DNA of 64,000 bases from Actinostola sp. cb2023 (Eukaryota; Cnidaria; Anthozoa; Actiniaria; Actinostolidae): NCBI GenBank assembly GCA_033675265.1, contig JAUJYZ010000775.1, positions 304,501-368,500 on the forward strand, read 5' to 3'. This document shows, in pieces, positions 47,001 through 59,000 of this stretch. Each line of letters starts with the position of its first letter. Position 1 is the stretch's first letter. The notes beneath the pieces were generated by a model, which was given only the letters and a program-made list of their open reading frames with translations, was not told the DNA's origin and made no database searches. Position numbers and translations under genes: made by a program.

Positions 47001-50000
47001 TAATTATTTCATTCTTGTAATTTACCATGTTGTTTAAGTTACTTCCTCCATTATACTGTGGGTTAAAATGACGTGAAGAGATGAATGGATTGGCATAGCC
47101 GGGTAAAATGCTGGCGCTGGTCCATGTGATACTAAAGGTGTTGCTGAATCGGTTGGGCGAAGCGACAGAACCTTTAAACAGATACACGGCTTTCTTCCAA
47201 ATGGCACATGGATTTGTTCAAGAAGGACGCCAACTTTTTCTGGGAAGATGAAACAAATTTCTTTCACATCATCGAGTATTGGACTGGTCGCAACGTTTTT
47301 CATTTCAAAAAGATGCGAAACCAAAGTTGTCGACTTCTTTGTTGTTTTTCCATTTGGCTGCCTTTGACCTTCTTTTTCAACTTCACGGGCGAACTGCAGA
47401 AATTGTTGATTAGTTACTTCATAAATTAGTCCGATTTTACGAAGAAACTGCAACCAATGGTAGTCGCAAAATGGATCTGCTGGAAACATTTCTTGTCGAT
47501 TTGCAAACATGACTTTGAACACTTCAATGGAAGGGTCATAGAGAGTAGAAGCTTGTCTCAATGAACCATCTCTTCCGAGGTCAAATTTGAGGTTGTAGAG
47601 GGCCTGAAGAAGCTTTTCCTTCTTAGCTTTGCTTGCATTTGAAACTTCTAGTTCACATTGAACAAAGGTAATGTGGACCAACCTCGCTTCTTTGCTCATC
47701 TCTTGGAATTTCTGAAAAATTATATCACAGTATGCATCCACTTCATCTTTGGAATCGCATCCCAGCAAGTTATAAAGCTGCTCCAAGCTGTTGTAGTGGA
47801 TGAGAAACACAATTCCATCTGTTGCTTCCCATTTATTCATATCGTTCTTTGGGATTCTCAAAGGTAGAACGAATGCTTGCTTTCTACTTATGCTGATGAG
47901 ATCACCATGAACAGTTGGATAAAACGGAAGTGATTTCAGATCTTCTGCATCCTTGAGCTCTACTTTGTGGTCGTTAAAATACTTTAACACAGCCATACAG
48001 TTACTTCGGTCAAGAGGTTTGAATGATGCTGGGTCAGATTTCAATTTATGCAAAAGAACTGACAAAAATGACCGTGGATCACTTAGATTGGAGACAAGCT
48101 GTTGCGGGATCACAACTGAACTTGTTGAACTATATTCACTACCTTGAAGAAGTCTACAATTAAGTTCTGGAAGACACATGTTGTGAATAGAGTCCCTCAA
48201 GTCTGGAGATGAATTTGAGTCTCCAGAAAAAAGCACAGTTTCAGCCATATGTAAAGGAACAAGGAAATGCTTGACATTTGAAGGAATGTGCAGATTGTGG
48301 CGAGGAACTACTTCCGTAGCTGGAAGGAGGCACCAGTCCTTAACGGGATTGAGAGCCTTTCGAATTAATTGCTTCTTTCCCATCATCACCTTCTTGCGTT
48401 GTTGCTCTTCCATTTTTTCTCTTTCTTGATAAGGTGTACGGCATGTATATCCGATGGCTGCTTGGCTTTTAACGTGATTATCTAAAATTGGTTCCACAAA
48501 ATGCGAAAAGAACCACCAAACGCGCCAGATCCATCGGCCAGACGGCAATTGGCTGTCGTCCAACGGATTCCAGGTGATGTACTTACTAGAAGATTTGTAA
48601 GATGACTCATCCAGCACTCTTGGGAGAAGTCTTGCAAACTCGGCGACGTCAAACACTTTAAAAACTTGGGGCATGAAGTTGTTCTTGTCTTGGCCATAGA
48701 AAACAGACTTGTGAAGTCTTCTATGGACAAACATGTGACGACAGTTGGGAAGTAAATCAAAGAACCCACTCAGGAAAACGGGCTCTGATTGATCATAAAC
48801 TCTAAGTTGATTATCTTCAGTCAATAACAGCGGTAGACCCTGTAGTTCTTGACAGAAACGTTCTTCTTCTTTGCAATAGAAAAGAACCAGAAGCAAGTTG
48901 TCGATATTTAGAAATGGTGTTCTTTCGACTGGTGCAGGTAATGATCCAATATTATTGATTAGTGACTTAGTAGAACTGTACGTGCGGAAAAAGGAAATAA
49001 CCTCTTTGGGAGAAATGCAATTTACGCTGATACTGGAATCCACAAAGTACTGGTAAATCCTCATAGGCATGTACAGCAAATTAAACCCCACAGCAAGCAA
49101 AGTGTCTCTCAAGACACTCACGTGCACGTTCTTCGATATGACTTCGACCTTTTGAGATGTGAGGAACTTCAATTGCTCGTTTAAAATATTATCAAAGAAC
49201 ACTTTGTCATGTTCTTCTCCTGTTGGTGGGAACCATTCAATTATCACCTCATCCCGTGGTAGATCCGTTGTGCAGATGTGGCGCAATACTGGGAGAAGAC
49301 GACTCCTTCTTGAATTCATATGACGGTACACTTCTATAGCAAGGACTTTCCAGTACGGCACGCTCAAATTCAAAGAAGGGAAAAAACTTTCATAGTATGA
49401 AAGGAAACGTTCTGCTTCATACCGGTCTCCTCTTAAGTACGTCCTGTTATCCTCTGCCACGACCAAAGAGATAAACTGTCTTATCTCTTCCAACATGACA
49501 ACATAACATGGGGCAACCACTTGCCGTAAAAGGATGTCATTCCACTTGCTTCGGTAATCGCTTTTCTCGCTTCTCCAAAGGTCTCGTCTTGCCTTTTGGT
49601 CGAGGGCAAAGTGCCCATTGATATGAATAGGCAGACCTGTTATTAAAGGGAGAGGAAGGAAGCAATACGCTTTTCCTGGAGGTTTGATTGTTGACGAATT
49701 ACTAATCAAACACGCAACACTTCCACGAGGAAGAAGACCAAGATCTTGTCGCTTATATGCTCTACCGATTTCTTCTTCCTGACAGATATCTTTAGTGCAC
49801 TCCCAGCCAATTTGTTGAACGACCAGCCAATCTTGACAAAGACATCGACTATCTTTAAGATGAAGAACATAGGACACCTTTCGCAATGGAACTTGAGTTA
49901 TAGACATTTCTCCACTTTGTAATTGATTTCCAATCGATTTGGCGTAGCTAGAAAATTCTTGTCGTTTCTTGTCATCCTCTACAGACATCGACGCTTCGAC

Positions 50001-53000
50001 GTGGAAGATCGTCTTGACATTCCCATTGTCCTCAATTTCGCAAATTGAGATTTCTTTTACACTGTTGACAAAAAGTAACGCCTCAAGAATCTCCTCTTGA
50101 AAATTGTTCACCAGGGAATTGAGTTTTTCAGTTGTCATTGGTTTGCTGCTGATTTTGGACGTCTCGGCCATTTTCTCATCGCGAAGTGGAAATCTAAACA
50201 TCGTCCCATTGTCAATGGGAAAGTGTTGCTCAAGAAAAACATGGAAATACATCTGTAAATATTCCCCTAAGGTACTCGAGTTTAAGACCTTCGTACATTA
50301 CTCCAGGACTCTCTGGGCTGGCACAAGGAGCATATTTCATGTTAGGGTCAAATACACACATTACTTCTCCAATCTCCTTCCCTTTGGATATAAAGGAAGG
50401 CACATCTGTCAGATGATAAACTGCATTGAACCCGATACCGTACTGACCAGTCTTGTTTGGGTCGTCTCCTTTGCTTCCTTCACCAAGGTTCTGTATTCCT
50501 TTGATATCACTGTCGGTGAACGGGACATTATTGTAAACACAAAGGGCTGGTCCTTGAAGGGGTTTCCAGCTGTCTTCGAAAACTCGTTCATCGGGATGTT
50601 GTCGTGGATCTTTGATAAAACAAATCTTACTGGCCATAGCATCATCTGCATTCTGGAGAAGTTCTTTCATGATTGATCCATCACATGGATAACCTGTCAG
50701 GATACGTTTAAGTCTGTTCGTTAGTTTCTCCTTCTGTCCAAATGGAAGACCGATTGCAGCCCTGAAAAGTGTTTCCTGTCTTCTTGTCTTCACACCAAGT
50801 GCAATGCACGCCTTTGGGGGAATGCCGTCACTCGCATAATTTATTCCTTTTTCATCAGGCATCCAGTAACAGTCCTTGATGCAAACTTTCGATGATGACC
50901 TCATGATTCTATCAGAATCAGGTAAATAGATATCTCCATACTTTGCCACTACTTCTCCTGATGAAATGCCCACTTGTTCCATAGCTTTAACCAGCAAATC
51001 TAACAAGACTTTCACTTGAGCATCTAGATCACTGTTGATTGAATTCTCGCCATGTTCTTCCCTCACTTTCCTAAGGGTATTTATGTAATCGTGAATTTCA
51101 AAACTTTCTCGGACTCCAACTACCCTGAGTAACTCAGGGAACTTCTGCTTATACGAAAGAGGTACCATATATAAGTATGGAAGAAAGTGCACTCTGCTAG
51201 TCAATGCAATCTGGCTTGCATGAAGGAACTGATTATCAACGAGAACAAATTTCAATGGAGCCAGAAACTCTTTCACTTCTTTCTCACTGCATGTTAAAAG
51301 ACTTTGGAAATGTTCGTACAATTTCTCACAAGCCTTTTTCAATTCGCTGTTACTGACTGTGCATCTGAAAGCTTCTTTTGTCGTGATAATAGTTTCAAGC
51401 TGTAACTTTGCTGCATTTAACGAAACGCTCTTCTTTATTTCTAAAAGCTTTCCAACTCTCGAGTTCCAGTCAAGCTTACCGCATCCATCATCTCCTTCGT
51501 TTAGAATCGGTGCACTTGCGCTCACCAAATACTTCAAAGTTTTTGGATAAAGGTTATCTGCATCTAAGAAAGAAGTTTGATCATATTCATCTCCTTTCCA
51601 TTTAAAGGGGAACATTTGGGGCCTTTTTAGAATTGGGAGGAAGCAAGTTCGCTGCAATTCCGCTTTGATTTCACTGTCAACGTGTTGGTTTCGCAAGAGC
51701 TTGTCTTCAATGAACGCAAGTAGCAACTTTGTTCGCTTTACAGACTGTTCATAGGATCCAAGGGTTGTGACGCTCCTTGCTCTCTCTATTACTTCCTTCC
51801 AATCAAGGTCATCTTCACGCATACCCAGCTTCTTCAATTTGAGCAGCCGTTCGTCGGTACAAAGCTCTCTACCATAAGGAAACTTCCCATCGTCAGAATT
51901 ATACAATTGTGCTGCTTTCCCATATGGATGGATCAGATCTTTAGGATACTTAAGTTGATGTCCTGTTGGAGAAGCAGGAATGCAGGGGTGGTCACGTACC
52001 AGATCGTTAAGGACAGGCGAAGTATCGTCAATTGCGTACAGCACAAGGGAATCTCTTGCTCTTGCTTCTAGTACGTTAAGAAAGGGAAAAACAACCTCCT
52101 TAAAGAAGGATTCTTTGACAAAACAACGTTCCATTATTTTCTTTCCCAATCCATATCTCTCAAATGAGTGGAAAATCTGATCCGGTATGTCAATAGCAAT
52201 TAAAGATTGTGACTTCGCAAAACACTGAAGTGCATTTTGAGCCGCTTCGTTGATTCGTGTGTCATTCTTAAAAGAAGGCTCAAGAAAAACGACGCTATCA
52301 ATTTCTAACCACGTTTCACCATCTGAGAATAGTTCAAGAGGTGGTACCTGAGCGCCAGGTACTCCAAAACATAACTTGCTGTAAAACTCTGATGCTAATC
52401 TATGACAGTGTCCTTGTAGAACTTCATGGCCTCGAGGCCAGAGTAAGTGGTACTCGGAGCCACTCGAGCAGGTCGTCTTTAAATCCTCCAGGAGGCCAAT
52501 ATACGCTTGGCAAACAACCTCACTCATCAAAATCGTGTTCCACTTAGCACGGTCAAACTTATCATCTTCTGTCATCTCACGCAGATGACGTCTGCTGTCG
52601 TCTACTGCAAAACATCCATTTATGTGAACTGGAAGCCCACTGTGGATGGGAAGTGGAAGAAAGCAAAATACGCTGCCACACTGAAGGGAGGCGTCGTCTT
52701 TACAGCTAGTTTGACTATTAGGGATGTGTCTTATTGGCTTTGGCATGAAATTCCCTGAGGGCGATTGTACAAGCTGCGCGGCAACTCCAGCTGTGGGAAG
52801 AAGGCCTTTGGAATGAAGTGACATTTCAAGGGCCCTGCCACTTACCATACAAGAATGAACTAGCCAGGTAGATTGCTTGTCTGAATTCCCATTGCTATCA
52901 CTACTAAAAAACTGATTGCCATATGTCGATAACTTGCTCTCACTGGTAAGTATCAGGGCTGATTTCATCAAAACTTGAGCGGGAGGTATCGTTCCTTTAT

Positions 53001-56000
53001 CGGTAACTTTCAATAAATCCGACGACACTCTCAAGATGTTGCTTTGTTTAACAAAGTCCTGCTTCCGTGGGGTCAACCTCTGCACTGGGATCGATAACGA
53101 GACTTCTCGTGTGAGTCGGTGGATAACGTCGACACATGACTTTGAAATGGAGAACAACTCAATCGGCTGCGGGGCTCCGGTGTTTTCATTGCTCAGATGG
53201 TACACACGAATAGTAAGCACATTCTGTGTGAACAGCAACAAGGACTCTGAACCAAACAACAGCATTCTAAGTAGCTCTTTGACTTGCTGATCATCGTAGT
53301 GAAGTTGCTTGATGCCACTTTTGTGCGCCTGGGTCTTTGTTCGTAGAGGAAACCGAAAGAGTGTCCCATTGTATGACTTGGTCGATCCATCTGGTCGAAG
53401 ATCACAACCAAAGACGCCGTTGTAGGGCTTAAATTGATTGGCAAGCCTACGGAGAGTTTTCGTCGATAGATTAAACTTGATTCCTGGTTTGCTCTTGTCT
53501 CGTATTGCCTTCCCAAGGTAAGTGGTATGAGGATCCAGTATAGCGATCGATTCTCTACTTACGAAGCTAGGCACATCAGTCAGATTGTATACTGAGTTAA
53601 ACCCAAGACCAAATCGTCCAATCTTTCCTCTGTCTTCTTCTTTAGTAGCTGCATTCAACTTAACGATGTTCTGAAAGTCGTCATTTGTGAAGACAGCATC
53701 ATTATAGGACCAGAGGGCAGGACCCTGGCACTCTTTCATGCCTTCATCAAGCAAGTGGGTCATTGCATCATCATTTGTGCGTTCGTCGTATAGAAATCGT
53801 ACTTCTGTAGCTCCAGCGTCATCAGCATTTTGGATCAGTTCTTTAGGAACAGATAGGCCATCAGTATAGCCTTCCAATAAACCTTTAAGGCGGTCTAAGA
53901 GTGACTCAGACTGGCCAAAGCTTTCCCCCATGTCCAGTTCATCTGCATCAAGGATTCGACTCATTAAAGTGGGAACCCCTAAGACTTCTGCTGTTGCAGT
54001 AGGGATATTGCGATGTATAAACTTGATCTTCACATCATCTGTGTCATCAATATCAATAACATCATGGCCTTGTTTGAGCCACTCCCGATCACAGTAGGTG
54101 CACTCATCTACCGGAACGAGTTCCAGAGTCGTATCATATTCAACATTTACAGGAACAAGAAGGTTTTCTCTAAGTCCTGATTCAAGGGGTTCTCCATTTT
54201 GAGGTTTGAGGGCATTCAGGATATCAATAGAGTACTGCAAATCACGTTTTACGTCATGACAACTTGTGTTGTGATTCTTCTCGAGCTCGTGTCTTTCTTT
54301 GATTCTGCGCAAGATGTTCAACAACAGATTGTTGTCACATTTGAGTTTCATACCACATTCTGAAAATAATGTAGCGAACTCTTTGGTTTCGCTTGGCAGA
54401 GAGCACAGGTAAGGCTGCAGGTTGAACCAAGGAACGCGCAGAATTACTTCACTAGGGGAGGAGAACCCATCACCATTCCATACCCACTTGTGTATCTGCT
54501 GCACGTCAAGTTCTCGTGTCACATCGTCGATGTCTTGTGAAGCAAGATATCTATAAATGGCTTTGATAACACTGATGAAGGTGTTTTTCTCTTCTTCTTC
54601 ATAAGAGAAGATGACGTTTCTAAGATGGCTGATTACTTCATCTATAGCTGGTTTTCTGTCCCAGCCAAAGCAATGGGAAACTTGTGAATTGTCTTGCACG
54701 TCCACTAAGGTTTTGGAGCTTCCGACAAGGTAGAGGAACTTTGCTGATGTTGCATCTTTTGGACAGGCAAAATAACTTTCGTATTTCTTAAGCAAGGCAG
54801 TGGGATAAGTGTCTGACCTCTTATCAAACACAGGAACCCATGGAACTGAATTCAGTTGGGATAAGAGATCAGTTGTTGAGTTCACGAACTTGTGTTGGAG
54901 CAGTAATAGAGTATGTTGTAAACGTTCCAGTATAGCTTTGGATTTGATTGTCGCTTTCATCACGTCTTGTATTCCATTTACCATTCTAGCGCTGAACAGA
55001 ATATCGGAAGCAGTCACATCTGTCTTTTTCTTGAGACCCAGTGCCCTCAAATGCACAAGAACGTTGGACTTTGCGTAATAAGAACCCACTTTGGGGAATT
55101 CTTCTGGCTCGTTCAGAAACATCTGTGTGAGATTTTTATCCTCTGGATCAAACAGCTCTCCAGGTTTCTTTCTAGTGTTGCCCCCAGACATAATAAATGG
55201 AAGGCATGTCAGCAGTCTTTTGATTTCTTCAACACCCGGTCCATGAAACATGGTCAAACGATTAAGGGTGTACTCAACCAGCCCATCAATGTCTGAATCA
55301 GAGTACAAACCATGCAGAGCATGGTTAAGCATTATCTTCACAAGCTCCACGTGGCTCATCGGTACAGTGCCAAGCAACTGGGCAAGAGTTCTACTGCTGC
55401 CGCCACGGAGATCCACCATGTCGGTACATAAACGCACAGGGGGGAAATCGTCAACTGGGGCGGCAAGTGGCACGTCCGACAACGCAACAGGGCGCGATTG
55501 TCCTCCAGATCCAGGATGGGTGTTAAACAGCTTCAGCTTTTTAAGAAAACCGCTTTCATTCGGCGTGAGCGTGGCTATCCGCGATAAGAATCCTCGCAAG
55601 GGTCTCATATCGGAGAGAGACAAGACAGACATAGATTGAGGATTACTGACGACTGCCATAATGAGAGCATCCAAAACGCCTTTCGGATTTGGTGGATTAA
55701 CATAATCAGGAACAAGAGTGTGATGCCTCATTAAAAACACAGGCAAGTTCTTCAAAACGATTACACCAAAAGGAGACAAAACGTTAGAAACTGAGCTGTC
55801 TATCTGTTCACGATTGAAGGATTGGAGGACCAGACTCGATGGTCGCTGGATTCGGACAAGTTGAATCTCCTTCTTGTTCTTGATTGACACAGGTATCAGA
55901 GGAAGGCCACGAAAACCGTGCAATCCATTGGTGTAGTTGAAATGCTTACCAAAGTACCCCCACAAGTCCTCCAACCATTGAAATGTTGGATGGTTTGATT

Positions 56001-59000
56001 TTCCAGGGTGCCATATCACGCGGCCGTTTGACTGTATCCATTCAGTTGGCAATGCCTCACGGAGATGATTTTCAACAGCATCTTTATCAAAGTCACGTAG
56101 CTGTGTGTAGCCTATTAAAGAGAAGAAAAATGTCAATAAAAGAAAATGAAAGAAATTTACAGTATTTACTCCACATGAACTTGATGCTGCTGGGCACATG
56201 CAGAGGCGAAGCCTTGAGGCGGAAACGGATTATTTAGGCAAAAATGTAGCAGAAAGCGATATAAACTGACTCAACTACTGAAGGCGAATAAAGGTAGCGA
56301 GTTCAACAAATGCAAACTCAACAAAGAAATTACCTTTTCGAGCTACATTCTCCAGCTTCTTCTTGATATCCACATCAATATCTGAATCGAGGAACTTTGC
56401 CTGCGCTCCAGGAAGCAAGGATTTTGGGTGGTCACGTGAATCAATGTAGACAGCATCACAAGAGGATTTCTTCATGAAATCAGTGAACGTCTTGTTAGAC
56501 AATGGCAGAAGCTGAAGACCTTCAAGATTACTGAATTTAGAATCACTGAGAACATACTTTAGAAGAGACAGCTTTTGCTTGTATGGAAAGGTAACGTAGT
56601 AAGCACGATTGGACTTTAAAGTTGTTCTCACTAAACCGGGTGTAATTTGCTTGATGGAGCCAGGAGTGAATTGGTCCACTGCTGTTCGTACATGTGGCGG
56701 GACCGTCACAATCTTTCCACCAACTTTATTCAACAAGTCGACAATGGTTTTCCCAGATTTCTCACTTTGTAAGTTGTTGAATATCACATCATTCAACTTG
56801 CACCAAACTCCGCCACCTGCTTTGCTGTGCAAAACCTTGTCAGCAAACAATAACGTGAACAACGGCTTTAGAATTACTCGCCATTTTACGTCAACTTTGT
56901 TGAAATCCGGCCAAGCTGAATAAGCGATTTCTCTCGGCATCCCTTGAGAAATGATGAAAAATATAAGCTCAGCATATGCTTTTGGTAGCACTTCACGTAA
57001 TAATCCCTCATTCCAAAGCAACGACTTGTCTGTAAGGTTCGCCTGGCCAGCACTTGGCCATTTCAGATGACGTCGGTTCTGGCTCAATGCAAAAAAGCCA
57101 TTGACATGAACAGGAAGACCAGTTAAACTTTTGGCTTCTAAAGGCAACGGTAAGAAACAAAAAACGTGTCCTTGTGGTTGTCCAGCATATCCTCCGACGG
57201 CCAATTTGTTTGTTGGCAAAGCCACGCCCACCCGTGGCATGTAACTGAGTGACTCGTCATTTATCAGTGCTGTCATCTCCGTAGACAGGTTAGGTCCACT
57301 TAAAAAATGCGTTATGACAAACGAGTAGAGTGATTTTCTTTTCTTCTCAGTGAAATCCTGTGTTACTATGGTAACATTGTAGGTCTCCTTCAGTTGGCCA
57401 CAGGACTTTTGTTTTACTTGTGAGTTAAAACGCTGTCTTGCTTGTCTAACGGAAGCTTTACAATCCTCTGAAATTCCTACTGAAAACAGTTTTCGTGGTT
57501 CAGACGTCTCGGTGGTCCTCTCATAAAACTCGATACTTTCAATATTCATCAAAAACAGTACAACCAAATGGGCGTCATTCACGAAGCTTTTGAATAGACC
57601 TTGAATCTTCTCTGTGGAATATATGGTGTCTGACAGCTTTGACGGCTCTTGTCTGAACGGCAAACGAAACAGCGTTCCTTCATAGCTCGCTTGTTGAAAA
57701 GCGTATTCTGAGCCACCAAAGACTTCCTTATATGGAGCGAACTGGTCCGCAATACCTCTCATGTTCACAGCATCACGGGTCAGGTTCCATCGAATTCCTG
57801 ATCTCCTACCATCTTCATCACTGAAGTACTTTTCGTGTGGATCGATTATCCCCAGACTGTCACCACTTACTACACTGGGAAGATCTTAGAACAACGACGT
57901 ACACATTTTAGTACTTAACATCACTTGAAATTTAAGTTGAAAGGAACGCAAGGTACCAAGTGGGAAGGAAACAAAATATGTAACATCGAGTTGTTTTCGT
58001 ACGAGTGCGAAACCTACAGCATGGAGTAGTCGTCAAGGAACGGAATTAAAGACATTCAATTCAACCAATCACAGCGCGCAAAATCATTGCTCAACTAATC
58101 AGAATGGTTGGGCACGGCACAGTACCGTACCCGCACGAACTGTACCGTAACTACTTCCCACTTGACTCTAATATTTCATACCTGTCATGTGGAACACAGA
58201 CTTAAACCCACAGTACCGTAACCGCACGAACTGTACCGTAACTACTTCCCACTTGACTCTAATATTTCATACCTGTCATGTGGAACACATACTTAAACCC
58301 ACAGTACCGTAACCGCACGAACTGTACCGTAACTACTTCCCACTTGACTCTAATATTTCATACCTGTCAAATGGAACACAGACTTAAACCCACAGTACCG
58401 TAACCGCACGAACTGTACCGTAACTACTTCCCACTTGACTCTAATATTTCATATCTGTCAAATGGAACACAGACTTAAACCCACAGCACCGTAACCGCAC
58501 GAACTGTACCGTAACTACTTCCCACTTGACTCTAATATTTCATACTTGTCAAATGGAACACAGACTTCAACCCACAGTACCGTACCCGCACGAACTGTAC
58601 CGTAACTACTTCCCACTTGACTCTAATATTTCATATCTGTCAAATGGAACACAGACTTAAACCCACAGCACCGTAACCGCACGAACTGTACCGTAACTAC
58701 TTCCCACTTGACTCTAATATTTCATACCTGTCAAGTGGAACACAGACTTCAACCCACAGTACCGTACCCGCACAAACTGTACCGTAACTACTTCCCACTT
58801 GACTCTAATATTTCATACCTGTCAAGTGGAACACAGACTTAAACCCACAGTACCGTAACCGCACGAACTGTACCGTAACTACTTCCCACTTGACTCTAAT
58901 ATTTCATACCTGTCAAGTGGAACACAGACTTAAACCCAAGACCAAAACGACCAACTTTTGTTGGGTCCTTGACTTTAATACTGTCACACAACATTCCCAC

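Noticed and set aside
50104..50676. 190-codon forward frame
   Set aside because: Antisense shadow of the sacsin-like main exon, as are the other plus-strand frames between 45 and 57 kb.
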